Notes: generated by a model not told the origin, from the sequence alone. A stretch of DNA of 64,000 nucleotides from Candidatus Rokuibacteriota bacterium (GCA_003221515.1 QHSI01000122.1:55116-119115), one strand, 5' to 3'; numbered from the stretch's first letter, positions 35,815 through 44,631 are shown. A program made the numbers and translations.

Positions 35815-35970
35815 ATGAACGACGCGACGCCGATCACGACTATCGGGCGGTGAGGCTCGACGGCCAGCGCGCCGAGGGCCGGCGCCTCGTCATCGACTGG
35901 GTGTTCGCGGATCTCGGCCAGCGACGACTTTACGCTGATGTTCGAGGTGATCGAGCCGAAGCGCAGCTAG
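35815..35970 (+). pseudogene. Broken small gene, pieces in three frames
   Basis: An ATG with GAGGAGACGCC upstream opens a 12-codon frame that stops at 35853. A second frame reads DYRAVRLDGQRAEGRRLVID and continues WVFADLG. A third reads SASDDFTLMFEVIEPKRS to a stop at 35968-35970. The middle piece resembles the C-terminal SCP2-like domain of alkyl sulfatases, but the match is weak. Together they look like the head and tail of a gene with the middle removed. The final stop overlaps the stop of the converging cupin gene. Confidence 0.35.
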
Positions 35971-36317
35971 CGGAGCGGCACGAAGATCGAGACTCGCGGC
36001 TCGGGGCCCACCTCGCGCGTCACGTGCCCCTGGCCCGTCAGGTCTTCGGCGATGAGGATGTCGCCTGGGCCGAGGCGCCGCACCGTGCCGTCGCCGATCT
36101 CGATGTCGACGGCGCCGGTGAGCGTGAACACCGCCGCGCGCCCTGGCGCGTGATGCCAGGGGTTCGATCGCTTCGCGTCGAAGCGGCGGATGACGATGCC
36201 GCTGCCGGGGATCAGCTCGGCGCTCTCGGACTGGTCGCCCCGCGGCTCGAACTTCGGCTGGATGTCCTCGAAGTGCGACTTGCCGTCGGGCCCTGCGTAG
36301 ATCCGGATGATCGCCAT
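35967..36317 (-). CDS. Cupin-fold protein
   Basis: Single-domain cupin of 116 residues. The first cupin motif region holds NPWHHAPGRAAVFTLTG (a HH pair) followed by IGDGTVRRLGPGDILIAEDLTGQGH, matching the G-x-D-V/I and H of the second motif. Such small cupins bind a metal and act as dioxygenases, isomerases or binding proteins. It is divergent from the ModE-type gene with 30 bases between starts, so both may be controlled from the same short region. Function unknown. Confidence 0.8.
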   Translation of the reverse strand: MAIIRIYAGPDGKSHFEDIQPKFEPRGDQSESAELIPGSGIVIRRFDAKRSNPWHHAPGRAAVFTLTGAVDIEIGDGTVRRLGPGDILIAEDLTGQGHVTREVGPEPRVSIFVPLR

Positions 36318-36347
36318 GTCCGCCTCCTTGCGCTACAGTGTCGTGCC

Positions 36348-36743
36348 GTGAAGCCCAAGCTCAGGGTGTGGGTCGTGTTCGGACCGCGGCTGAAGCTCGG
36401 CGACGGCCGGGCCCGGCTCCTCGACGCGATCCACGCGAAGGGATCCCTGAGGCAGGCCGCGGCGGATTTCGGGATGTCGTACCGGAACGCGTGGGGCTAC
36501 CTGCAGGAGCTCGAGCGGGCTGCCGGCTTCAAGTTCTTCGAGCGGACGGCCGGCGGCGGTCCCGCATCCGGGATGCGCCTGACCGCCGCCGGCCGCGAGT
36601 TCCTGGCGTGCTACCGGAAGTTCCGCAGTGGCGTCGAAGCCGGCGCCCAGCGCCACTTCGAGCGCACCTTCAAGGGCAAGTCGTTCACTTCCCGTTCGCG
36701 ATCGCCAGCGCGATTCGCTCGGGCGAGAGCGGCAGCACGGTAA
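36348..36743 (+). CDS. ModE N-terminal-type winged-helix protein
   Basis: Short DNA-binding protein of up to 131 residues starting at a GTG. LRVWVVFGPRLKLGDGRARL is followed by the helix-turn-helix GSLRQAAADFGMSYRNAWGY, which matches the LysR-like N-terminal domain of ModE, the molybdate-responsive repressor. The molybdate-binding TOBE domains of full ModE are absent, so it cannot sense molybdate in the usual way. The last 20 residues are Arg/Ser/Ala-rich, overlap the 3' end of the Mo hydroxylase gene by 59 bases, and may be read-through. Its neighbourhood suggests control of that operon. Confidence 0.82.
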   Translation: MKPKLRVWVVFGPRLKLGDGRARLLDAIHAKGSLRQAAADFGMSYRNAWGYLQELERAAGFKFFERTAGGGPASGMRLTAAGREFLACYRKFRSGVEAGAQRHFERTFKGKSFTSRSRSPARFARARAAAR

Positions 36744-38997
36744 GCCGCACGCCAGTGGCGTCCTCGACGGCGTTGGCGATGGCGGCTGGCGCCGGCACGA
36801 TCGGCGGCTCGCCCACGCCCCGCGCCCCGAAGGGCCCGTGCGGCGCGGGCTTCTCGACGATGATCGTCTCGATGTTCGGCAGGTCGGCCGCGGTGAGCTT
36901 CCGGTAGTCCAGCAGGCTCGGGTTCATGAGCCGCCCCTTGTCGTCGTACATCAGCGCTTCGGTCAGGGCCATTCCGAGACTCTGGACCGCGCCGCCTTGC
37001 ATCTGGCCCTCGATCTGGAGCGGGTTGATCGCCTTGCCGACGTCCTGGACGACCACGAAGTCGTGCAGCGTGAGCTCGCCGGTGTCGGGGTCGATCTCGA
37101 TCTTCGCCAGCTGGGCGCAGAACGCCGGCGCCTGCACCGAGAAGGCCGGATGGCTGACGCCGAGCACCGGCTCGACCTTGGACATGTAGAGGTTGCCCTT
37201 CTTGCCGATCTGCGCGAGCGTGACGCCCTTGTTGGGGACGCCACGCACGACGACCTTGCCGTCGTCGATCTCGAGGTCGTGCACCGAGGCCTCCAGCTCC
37301 TTGGCGGCGATCTCGAGCGTCTGGTTTCTCGCGTTCTGCGCGGCCTGCATCACGGCCACGCCGACGGTGTACGTCGTCTTGCTGCCCGCGCTCAGGCCGG
37401 TCATCGGCGCCACGTCCGTGTCGCCGGTCGTGATCTTCACCTTGTCGATGTCGACGCCGTAGGCGGTGGCCGCGATCTGCGCCAGCGCGATGTTGGTCCC
37501 GGCGATGTCCACCTGGCCGGTCAACACCTGCAGGGTCCCGTCGGGGTTGAGCCGTACGGTGGCGCCGGTCGGCTGCAGACCGCCGAGCCAGCCCCCGAGC
37601 GACAGGCCGGTGCCGCGCAGCCGGCCGTCCTTGCTGCTCGCCTTCCACTCGGCACGCTTCTTCCACAGCGGATGCTCCGCGATGCGCGTCAGCACCTCCA
37701 CGGCGCCGTTGCTCAGCCACGGCTGGCCGTTGGCCATCTTGTCGCCTTCGCGCTGCAGGTGGCGAAGCCTGAACTCGACCGGATCGGCGCCGATCGCGCG
37801 GGCGATCTGTTCCATCTGCGAGTCGATCGCGAAGATGGTCTGGGGCGCGACCGGCGCGCGGTACGCCGCGATGCTCGGCTTGTGGGTGAGCACCTCGAAC
37901 CCCTTCACGTCGAAGTTCGGCCACCGGTAGAGGCTCGCCAAGAACACGCCGCTCACCGCCAGCACTGCGCCGGAGAACGCGCCGGACTCGAGGATCGCCT
38001 CGCCCTCGATCGCCATGAGCGTGCCGTCGCGCTTGACACCGGTCTTGAGACGGATGATGACCTGCGGCGCCGGCATGCCGGCCTCGAGCTCCTCGCGCCG
38101 GGTCATGACGTAGCGCACCGGCCGTGCGGTGGCGCGCGCCAGGATCGCCGTGATCGGCTCGCAGAGCGCGCGGATCTTGCCACCGAAGCCGCCGCCGCAC
38201 TCCATCGGGATCACCTTGATGCGGTTCTCCGAGATCTCCAGGACGTCGGCCACCTCGGAGCGGGTGTTGAACGAGCCCTGCGTGCTCGCCCACAGCGTCA
38301 GGTTGCCGGCGGTGTCCCACTGCGCCAGCACCGCGTGCGGCTCGAGGTAGCCCTGATGGACCATGGGCACGCGGTAGGTCTTCTCGATCACGACGTCCGA
38401 CTCGGCGAGCGCCTTCGCGACGTCGCCGCGTTGCAGGCGAGCCTGCTGGGAGATGTTGACCGCCTTCGCGGGCTTGGCCTCGGTCGTCACGCCGGCCACG
38501 CTGCCGTGGGCCTGCGCCTCACTCGTGTCCGCCTCGGTCCCGGCGTCGGCGACGGGCGGCGCGCCGGGTTTCATCGCCTCGAGCGGATCGGCGGAGACGG
38601 CCAGGACTTCGTACTGCACGTCGATGAGGTCGAGCGCCTCCTCGGCGATCGCCGGCTCGTCGGCGGCGACGGCGGCCACCGGCTGGCCGGCGAAGACCAC
38701 GCGATCGATCGCCAGCACCGCGTGCGCACGCGTCGGGGCCTTCCTCTTCAGCTCGGGGATGTCGGCGGCCGTCAGGACCGCGCGCACGCCCGGCAGCGCG
38801 CGCGCTTTGCTGACGTCGATCTTGAGGATGCGCGCGTGGGCGTGCGGGCTGCGGAGGAGCTTGGCGTGCAGGAGCCCGCGAGGGCTCAGGTCGGCGACGT
38901 ACTGGACCACGCCGGTGACCTTCTCCGGCGCGTCCGGGCGTGGGATGGAGAGTCCGATGCCCTTCACGTCGCGGGTGGTCTTCATCACGCTGGACAT
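36685..38997 (-). CDS. Molybdenum hydroxylase large (Mo-MCD) subunit, xanthine dehydrogenase family
   Basis: Catalytic subunit of 770 residues. It opens with the IGLSIPRPDAPEKVTGVVQY domain and has the Mo-cofactor segments GGGFGGKIRALCE, then AYRAPVAPQ, and the active-site Glu in GARGVGEPPIVP near the C-terminus. The AYRAPV loop is neither the AYxCSFR of true CO dehydrogenase nor the AYRGAGR of its form II, and resembles N-heterocycle or aryl-CoA hydroxylases. It would hydroxylate a heterocyclic or aldehyde substrate using water. Third gene of the operon 40369-36685. Confidence 0.93.
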   Translation of the reverse strand: MSSVMKTTRDVKGIGLSIPRPDAPEKVTGVVQYVADLSPRGLLHAKLLRSPHAHARILKIDVSKARALPGVRAVLTAADIPELKRKAPTRAHAVLAIDRVVFAGQPVAAVAADEPAIAEEALDLIDVQYEVLAVSADPLEAMKPGAPPVADAGTEADTSEAQAHGSVAGVTTEAKPAKAVNISQQARLQRGDVAKALAESDVVIEKTYRVPMVHQGYLEPHAVLAQWDTAGNLTLWASTQGSFNTRSEVADVLEISENRIKVIPMECGGGFGGKIRALCEPITAILARATARPVRYVMTRREELEAGMPAPQVIIRLKTGVKRDGTLMAIEGEAILESGAFSGAVLAVSGVFLASLYRWPNFDVKGFEVLTHKPSIAAYRAPVAPQTIFAIDSQMEQIARAIGADPVEFRLRHLQREGDKMANGQPWLSNGAVEVLTRIAEHPLWKKRAEWKASSKDGRLRGTGLSLGGWLGGLQPTGATVRLNPDGTLQVLTGQVDIAGTNIALAQIAATAYGVDIDKVKITTGDTDVAPMTGLSAGSKTTYTVGVAVMQAAQNARNQTLEIAAKELEASVHDLEIDDGKVVVRGVPNKGVTLAQIGKKGNLYMSKVEPVLGVSHPAFSVQAPAFCAQLAKIEIDPDTGELTLHDFVVVQDVGKAINPLQIEGQMQGGAVQSLGMALTEALMYDDKGRLMNPSLLDYRKLTAADLPNIETIIVEKPAPHGPFGARGVGEPPIVPAPAAIANAVEDATGVRLTVLPLSPERIALAIANGK

Positions 38998-39000
38998 GCC

Positions 39001-39483
39001 TCAGCTCCTCCGGCCGGCCGCGGCGCCGGCGGTCTCGGTGATCGCGGCCAGCATCTTCGTGTAGCCGGTGCAGCGGCAGAGATTGCCAGCGATGCCGTAG
39101 CGGATCTCTTCCTCGGTCGGGCGCGGGTTCTCCGTCAGGAGCGCCGCCGCCGCCATCAGGACGCCGGGAATGCAGAAGCCGCACTGGGGGACGCCGTGCT
39201 TGACGAACGCTTCCTGCAGCGGATGGAGCGCGCCCGGCTTGCCGAGCCCTTCGATCGTGCGGACGGTGTGGCCGCGAGCCTGCATCGCGAGCAAGAGGCA
39301 GCTCGCGATGGGCTTGCCGTCGAAGTGCACCGTGCAGGCGCCGCAGTCGCCGGTGCCGCATCCTTCTTTCGGTCCGGTCAGGCCCATCCGCTCGCGCAGC
39401 GCGTCCAGCAGGGTGTCCCAGGGCTGCACGAGCACCTCGGTGGGCTCGTCGTTCACCGTGCAATTCAACACGTGCTTGGCCAC
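39001..39483 (-). CDS. Molybdenum hydroxylase small [2Fe-2S] subunit
   Basis: Iron-sulfur subunit of 160 residues with two [2Fe-2S] clusters. The plant-ferredoxin-type cluster motif is GCGTGDCGACTVHFDG, and the C-terminal cluster motif is CGFCIPG with NLCRCTGY. It passes electrons from the Mo site to FAD in the medium subunit. It lies three bases upstream of the large subunit gene and 19 bases downstream of the FAD subunit gene, giving the medium-small-large order common in CoxMSL-type operons. Confidence 0.94.
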   Translation of the reverse strand: MAKHVLNCTVNDEPTEVLVQPWDTLLDALRERMGLTGPKEGCGTGDCGACTVHFDGKPIASCLLLAMQARGHTVRTIEGLGKPGALHPLQEAFVKHGVPQCGFCIPGVLMAAAALLTENPRPTEEEIRYGIAGNLCRCTGYTKMLAAITETAGAAAGRRS

Positions 39484-39502
39484 GTCTCGTTTCCTCCGGG
39501 TA

Positions 39503-40369
39503 TCAGGCGCTGGCTCGGGCCAGTGCTGTCGTCAACGTGCGGCGCGTGAGGACGCGAACGAGGTGACGACGGAAGTCGGCCGAGCCGCGCTGGTCGCTGA
39601 TCGGGCGCGCCGCCTCCAACGCGAGCTCGGCCGCGCGCGCGATCCGATCGGGCGTCACGGCCTGCCCCTCGAGCGCGCGCTCGGCCGCCGTCGCGCGAAC
39701 CGGCACCGGCGCCACGGCGGCCAGCGCGACCCGCGCCTTGGTGCACACGCCGTTGGCCAGCGTGAGCTGTGACGCCACCCCGACCACGGCGATGTCGAGC
39801 TCCCGCCGCGGGGTGTGTCGCAGGTAGTTGCCGCCGCTGTGGGCCCCGGGCGCCGGCACGGCCAGCTCGACGAGCAGCTCGTCCGGAGCCAGCACCGTCT
39901 GGCGGACGCCGGTGAAGAACGTCGCGATCGGCACCCGCCGCTCGCCCTTGGGTCCGAGGATGATCGCTTCGGCGTCGAGGGCCAGCAGCGGCGGCGCCAT
40001 GTCCGCCGACGGCGCCGCGTTGCAGAGATTGCCGCCGAGCGTGGCCAGGTTGCGCACCTGCACCGAGCCCACGAGGGCGCCGCTCTCGGCGAGCGACAGG
40101 TAACGGGAGCGCACCGTCCGGTCGAGCTCGAGCGCCCGCGCCGTCACCGCGGAGCCGATCCGCAGCCCCTGCCCGTTCGCCGATTCGACGGCGCGCAGGC
40201 GCGCCACGCCGGACAGATCGATGACGCGAGCCGGCTTGAGCAGACCGTTCTTGAGCTGTGGCAAGAGGTCCGTCCCTCCGGCCAGCAGCTTCGTCTCGGG
40301 CCCTCGCTGGGCGAGGGCCCGCACACAATCCTCTACGCTCTCGGGGAGAAGAAGCTCGAATCGTCGCAC
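39503..40369 (-). CDS. Molybdenum hydroxylase medium (FAD-binding) subunit
   Basis: FAD subunit of 288 residues, starting at a GTG (MRRFELLLPESVEDC). The FAD-binding motifs AGGTDLLPQLKNG and TLGGNLCNAAPSAD are both present, followed by the CO-dehydrogenase flavoprotein C-terminal domain. It takes electrons from the Fe-S subunit and hands them to an acceptor that is not evident here. It is first in the operon and divergent from the dehydrogenase gene at 40502 over a 132-base region. Maturation genes (CoxD/F, XdhC, MocA) are not in the window. Confidence 0.93.
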   Translation of the reverse strand: MRRFELLLPESVEDCVRALAQRGPETKLLAGGTDLLPQLKNGLLKPARVIDLSGVARLRAVESANGQGLRIGSAVTARALELDRTVRSRYLSLAESGALVGSVQVRNLATLGGNLCNAAPSADMAPPLLALDAEAIILGPKGERRVPIATFFTGVRQTVLAPDELLVELAVPAPGAHSGGNYLRHTPRRELDIAVVGVASQLTLANGVCTKARVALAAVAPVPVRATAAERALEGQAVTPDRIARAAELALEAARPISDQRGSADFRRHLVRVLTRRTLTTALARASA

Positions 40370-40501
40370 GCGAGGTCTCCGTTATGCTGAGCGAAACACA
40401 ACAACGCCAACCGGGCGGCCCACCACCAGCGGGGGCCGACGTTGGTGTACCTTAACACATCGTCCTGAGGCGATCATCTGGGCCTCGAAGGAGAGTCGCA
40501 C

Positions 40502-41410
40502 ATGCGCATCGGCTTCATCGGGCTGGGCAACATGGGCGGGCCGATGGCCCTCAACGTCCTCAAGGCCGGCCACACGATGGTGGTGTCGGACCTCCGCCAG
40601 GAGCTGGCCAAGCCGCACATGGCGCTGGGCGCCACGTGGGCGAGCACGCCGAAGGCCGTCGCGGCGGCGAGCGAGGTCATCTTGACGTCCCTGCCGGGTC
40701 CCCGCGAGGTCGAAGCGGTGGCCCTGGGTCCCGGCGGCATCCTGGAAGGCGCGGCGCGCGGCACGGTCTACGTCGATCTCTCCACGAACTCGGCGACGCT
40801 CATCCGCAAGATCCACGGCGTGTGCGCCCAGCGCGGCGTCGACGTGCTCGACGCGCCGGTCAGCGGCGGCGTGCCCGGAGCGCGCTCCGGCAAGCTGGCG
40901 GTGTTGGTCGGCGGCGACGAGGCGCTCTACCACCGCCTGAAGCCGATGCTGGACGCCATCGGCGACAAGGTCACCTGGGTCGGCGGCATCGGCTGCGGCA
41001 CCGTCGCGAAGCTCGTGCACAACATGGTGTCGGCGTGCTCGCGTATGGCGATCGCCGAGGGCATGACGCTCGGGGTGAAGGCGGGCGTCGCGCCCGAGGT
41101 GCTGCTCGACGCGCTCGCCAAGAGCTCCTTCGGTCAGGGGCGCGTGCTCAAGGACATGATCCCCAACACCGTCTTCCCCGGCGCCTACGACGACGTCAAC
41201 TTCGCGCTCAAGCTCCTGCGCAAGGACGTGGGGCTGGCAACCGAGCTCGGGCGCGAGTATCACGTGCCCATGCTGATCGCGGCCATCGCCGAGCAGCAGC
41301 TCGAGGAGGCGCTGCGGCGGGGCTGGGGCGACAAGGACTCGATGACGTTCTTCCGCTTGCAGGAAGAGCGGGCCGGCGTCGAACTGCGGGCGCCGAAGAA
41401 AGGAGCCTGA
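40502..41410 (+). CDS. 3-hydroxyisobutyrate-dehydrogenase-family NAD(P) oxidoreductase
   Basis: Beta-hydroxyacid dehydrogenase of 302 residues. The Rossmann start is RIGFIGLGNMGGPMALNVL, substrate binding is DAPVSGGVPGARSG, and the catalytic Lys lies in GTVAKLVHNM. The family oxidises 3-hydroxyisobutyrate, tartronate semialdehyde and similar acids. AAGGAG precedes the ATG. It heads a three-gene operon with a gluconolactonase-like gene (four-base gap) and an LLM gene (ATGA overlap). Confidence 0.92.
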   Translation: MRIGFIGLGNMGGPMALNVLKAGHTMVVSDLRQELAKPHMALGATWASTPKAVAAASEVILTSLPGPREVEAVALGPGGILEGAARGTVYVDLSTNSATLIRKIHGVCAQRGVDVLDAPVSGGVPGARSGKLAVLVGGDEALYHRLKPMLDAIGDKVTWVGGIGCGTVAKLVHNMVSACSRMAIAEGMTLGVKAGVAPEVLLDALAKSSFGQGRVLKDMIPNTVFPGAYDDVNFALKLLRKDVGLATELGREYHVPMLIAAIAEQQLEEALRRGWGDKDSMTFFRLQEERAGVELRAPKKGA

Positions 41411-41414
41411 CGCC

Positions 41415-42281
41415 ATGAGCGACTCCCTGGCCGCGATCCTTGAGACGACCGAAGCGCAACAGCTGGCCACCGGGTTCGTCTTCACCGAGGGGCCGCTGTG
41501 GCATCCCGACGGCTTCTTCTATTTCGTCGACATTCGCCAGAGCCGCCTGCACCGCCTGACGCCGGGGAAGGCGCCGGAGCTCGTCCGCGCGAACACCGGC
41601 GAGGGCAACGGCACGACGTTCGACCTTCAGGGCCGCCTGGTCATCTGCGAGGGCGGCAACCGTCGCGTCACCCGCTGGACCGGCGAGCGGAGCGAGGTCC
41701 TGATGGACCGCTTCGAGGGCAAGCGGCTCAATCGCCCCAACGACGTCGTGTGCAAATCCGACGGGGCCATCTACTTCACCGATCCGGGCCTGCGCGTGCC
41801 GCTGGCCGAGCGCGAGCTGCCGTCGGCCGGCGTCTATCGCATCGCGCCGGACGGCAAGACCTCGCTGGTGGCGGATTGCGAGTACCCGAACGGGCTCGCG
41901 TTCTCGCCCGACGAGCGAATCCTGTACGTCGCCAACACGCGCTGGACGCAGTACATTCATGCGCTCGAGCTGGACTCGGCCGGCGGCCTCGTCCGGCGGC
42001 GCATCTTCGCCGACATGTCGTCGGACGAGACCGACGGCGTTCCCGACGGCATGAAGGTGGACGTCGAGGGCCGGATCTTCTGCACCGGCCCGGGCGGCAC
42101 CTGGGTCTTCGCGCCCGACGGCACGCGGCTCGGGATCATCCGCACACCGGAAGTTCCAGCCAACCTCGCGTTCGGTGGCCCCGATCTCCGGACCCTGTTG
42201 CTCACCGCCCGCACCTCGGTCTATGCCTTGCGCGTCACGACCCCCGGCCAACCGCACCCCTGGTATCGCGCGCGACGATGA
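41415..42281 (+). CDS. SMP-30/gluconolactonase-family lactonase
   Basis: Six-bladed beta-propeller lactonase of 288 residues. The metal ligands are visible in order: Glu in FTEGPLWHPDG, Asn in LNRPNDVVCKSDG, and Asp in LAFSPDERILYVANT. Members open sugar lactones or related esters with a divalent metal. AAAGGAG precedes the ATG, and the stop overlaps the start of the LLM gene. Together with the dehydrogenase upstream it would suit oxidation of a ring compound followed by lactone opening. Confidence 0.91.
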   Translation: MSDSLAAILETTEAQQLATGFVFTEGPLWHPDGFFYFVDIRQSRLHRLTPGKAPELVRANTGEGNGTTFDLQGRLVICEGGNRRVTRWTGERSEVLMDRFEGKRLNRPNDVVCKSDGAIYFTDPGLRVPLAERELPSAGVYRIAPDGKTSLVADCEYPNGLAFSPDERILYVANTRWTQYIHALELDSAGGLVRRRIFADMSSDETDGVPDGMKVDVEGRIFCTGPGGTWVFAPDGTRLGIIRTPEVPANLAFGGPDLRTLLLTARTSVYALRVTTPGQPHPWYRARR

Positions 42282-43309
42282 CGATCAATTTCGGAACGTT
42301 CCTGCTGATGCAGTCGCCGTCGGCGCGCTCCTCGCAGGAGATCTACGCGCGGGGCGTCGAGATCGCCCAGGCCGCCGAGACGCTCGGCTTCGGCAACGTC
42401 TGGCTCGCCGAGCACCATTTCTCGACCTACGGCTATCTCTCACGCCCGACACAGCTCGCGACGTACATCGCGGCCAAGACGAAGCGGATCCGGGTCGGCA
42501 CCGCCGTGATCGTGGTCCCGCTCCACCACCCGCTCGTGATCGCCGAGGAGATCGCGACGCTGGACCTGCTGGCCGGCGGACGCCTGGACGTCGGGCTCGG
42601 GCGCGGCTATCAGCCCTACGAGTTCGAGCGCTTCGGCCTCGAGCTCGAGAGCGGCCGCGCGCGCTGGGAAGAATCGATCGATATCTTATTGAAGGCCCTG
42701 AGCGGCAAGCCGTTCAGCTACGACGGTAAGCTCTTCAAGATCCCGGAGACGATGGTGTTCCCGCAGCCGCTCCAGCAGCCGCGGCCACCGATCTGGATCA
42801 CCGCGCAGAGCCCGGAGTCGGTGGAGGCGGCCGTGCGCCGCGGCTTCAACGTGCTCACCGGCGGCTTCGGCGTGCCCATCGAGCGCATGGCCGAGTTCCG
42901 CCGGCTCTTCGACCGGCTGGTCGGCGAGTTCAAGCCCACGCATCCGCTTCAGGTCGGCGTGCAGCGCGCGGTCTACGTGGCGGAGAGCCAGGCCGACGCC
43001 CGCGCGGCGGCCGAAGAGGCCCGCTGGAACATGCGGGTAACGCTCTCGCTCCGCAATCAGTACGAGCGCGTCGAACAGGGCCACGCGATCCCGGTCCCGG
43101 CGCCCAAGGAGCCCGACACCGACGACTTGCTGGACCGTTTCCTGGTGATCGGGACGCCCGACACGGTGATCCGCCAGATCACGCGCGTCAGGGAGCTCGT
43201 CGGCATCTCGCACTTCAACTGCAGCTTCTGGTTCGGCGACCTCGAGCACGCGCGCGTCATGCGCTCGATGGAACGCTTCGCCCGCGAGGTCCTGCCGGCG
43301 TTCAGGTAA
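42278..43309 (+). CDS. LLM-class flavin-dependent monooxygenase
   Basis: Luciferase-like monooxygenase of 343 residues, starting at the ATG in the ATGA overlap (MTINFGTFLLMQSPS). Family segments are VWLAEHHFSTYGYLSRP, RIRVGTAVIVVPLHHPL and GRLDVGLGRGYQPYEFERFG. The AEHHF motif places it near the alkanal-monooxygenase branch. It ends the operon and is followed by the tandem repeat block at 43341-43475 and the converging MetE-like gene. Confidence 0.91.
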   Translation: MTINFGTFLLMQSPSARSSQEIYARGVEIAQAAETLGFGNVWLAEHHFSTYGYLSRPTQLATYIAAKTKRIRVGTAVIVVPLHHPLVIAEEIATLDLLAGGRLDVGLGRGYQPYEFERFGLELESGRARWEESIDILLKALSGKPFSYDGKLFKIPETMVFPQPLQQPRPPIWITAQSPESVEAAVRRGFNVLTGGFGVPIERMAEFRRLFDRLVGEFKPTHPLQVGVQRAVYVAESQADARAAAEEARWNMRVTLSLRNQYERVEQGHAIPVPAPKEPDTDDLLDRFLVIGTPDTVIRQITRVRELVGISHFNCSFWFGDLEHARVMRSMERFAREVLPAFR

Positions 43310-43340
43310 TGGGGGGCCCCGACATGGCCCCCCATACCCC

Positions 43341-43475
43341 CCCAGCACTCGCACGCGCGCACAACCGTAGCCCCCCCAGCACTCGCACGCGCAGACAACC
43401 GTTAGCGTCCCCAGCGCTGGCACGCGCGCACAACCGTAGCGCCCCAGCACTCGTGCGCGCGCACAACCGCTACCG
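43341..43475. repeat. Four-unit imperfect tandem repeat, 33-35 bp per unit
   Basis: Units begin at 43341, 43375, 43410 and 43443, each starting CCCAGC. They share CCCAGCACTCGCACGCGC followed by GCACAACCGTAGC with a few substitutions and length differences of one or two bases. The block fills most of the 191-base gap between two converging genes. Units abut without spacers. Each contains the self-complementary GCGCGC. It may be a termination or nucleoid-protein site, or simply a slippage-generated satellite. Confidence 0.85.
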
Positions 43476-43500
43476 ACGGGGCGCCGCTCGTTGCCGCGCT

Positions 43501-44607
43501 CTAGGCGGCGCCCCACACCTCGCGCGCGACCTCGAGGGCGAGCGCGAGCTTGCGACGCTGGTCGTCGACCGTGATCTTGTTGCCGTGGTGCGTGCTGGAG
43601 AAGCCGCACTGCGGGCTCAGGCAGAGGTTCTCGAGCGGCACGTACTTCGCCGCCGCCTCGATGCGGCGCTTGAGGTCGTCCTTCGTCTCGAGCTGCGGAA
43701 CCTTCGAGCTGATGAGCCCGAGCACGACCTTCTTGCCCTTGGGCACGAATCGGAGCGGCTCGAAGCCGCCCGCGCGGTCGGAGTCGTACTCGAGGAAGAA
43801 CGCGCTCACGTTCAGCCGGGTGAAGACGGTATCGGCGACCGGGTCGTAGCCACCGCTCGCCATCCACGTGCTCTTGAAGTTGCCCCGGCAGGTGTGGATC
43901 GCGACGGTGACGTCGCGCGGGACGTCACGCAGCACGGCGTTGACCGCGTCGGCGTAGATGCCGGGCAGACGCGCCGGGTCGTCGCCGAGCAGGGTCACCT
44001 GCTCGCGCACCTTCGGATCGCACATCATCGCCACCGTGGTGTCGTCGATCTGGAGATAGGTGCAGCCCGCCTGGCACAGGCCGCGGATCTCCTCGCGGTA
44101 GGCGGTCGTGAGGTCGGCCCAGAACTCGGTGAGATCCGGATAGGTCGCCTTGAGCGTCGGCCGATCGCCCCGGGCGTGGAGCATGACCGGCGACGGCAGG
44201 CAGAACTTGGCGGTGCGCGTCGTGGCCGACTTCAGAAACGTGAAGTGGTCGAGCATGCTCGGCCGGGAGCGCCGGATCTTCCCGGTCACCTTCATGAGGG
44301 GCGGCTGCTCGTCGGCGCCCTCGAACTTCACGCCGAAGCTCTGGGTCGACGTCTCCACCCCGTCGAAGCCGCGGATGAAGTCGATGTGCCACCAGTCGCG
44401 CCGGAGCTCGCCGTCCGTCACCGATTGCAGGCCGACCGACTCCTGAAGGGCGACGGCGCCGCGGATGCTGCGATCCTCCACCGCGCGCAGCGCGGCCCGG
44501 TCGATCTCGCCGCGCGCCGCGCGGGCGCGCGCCTCGTGCAGCTCGGGTGGACGCAGCAGGCTGCCGACGTGGTCCGCACGGAATGGGGGTCGTGCGACGG
44601 TGCTCAT
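43501..44607 (-). CDS. MetE C-terminal-like (cobalamin-independent methionine synthase II family) protein
   Basis: Zinc-dependent methyltransferase-like barrel of 368 residues, corresponding to only the C-terminal catalytic half of MetE. It opens FRADHVGSLLRPPEL. Zn ligands are expected at the His and Cys of VAIHTCRGN and the Cys of LSPQCGFSS, and all three are present; QIDDTT supplies a conserved Asp. The ATG is preceded by GGAGG. Stand-alone members act on other methyl donors or C-S bonds rather than making methionine. It follows the gamma-glutamyltransferase gene by 24 bases in the same operon. A second family member is at 57159. Confidence 0.88.
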   Translation of the reverse strand: MSTVARPPFRADHVGSLLRPPELHEARARAARGEIDRAALRAVEDRSIRGAVALQESVGLQSVTDGELRRDWWHIDFIRGFDGVETSTQSFGVKFEGADEQPPLMKVTGKIRRSRPSMLDHFTFLKSATTRTAKFCLPSPVMLHARGDRPTLKATYPDLTEFWADLTTAYREEIRGLCQAGCTYLQIDDTTVAMMCDPKVREQVTLLGDDPARLPGIYADAVNAVLRDVPRDVTVAIHTCRGNFKSTWMASGGYDPVADTVFTRLNVSAFFLEYDSDRAGGFEPLRFVPKGKKVVLGLISSKVPQLETKDDLKRRIEAAAKYVPLENLCLSPQCGFSSTHHGNKITVDDQRRKLALALEVAREVWGAA

Positions 44608-44631
44608 CACAGTCCTCCGTCGACGCGGCAA

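Noticed and set aside
39001..40369. Aerobic CO dehydrogenase (CoxMSL)
   Set aside because: Gene order fits, but the large subunit lacks the AYxCSFR loop that marks true CO dehydrogenase.
43341..43475. Possible CRISPR array
   Set aside because: The repeats abut without unique spacers, vary in sequence, and no cas gene is nearby.
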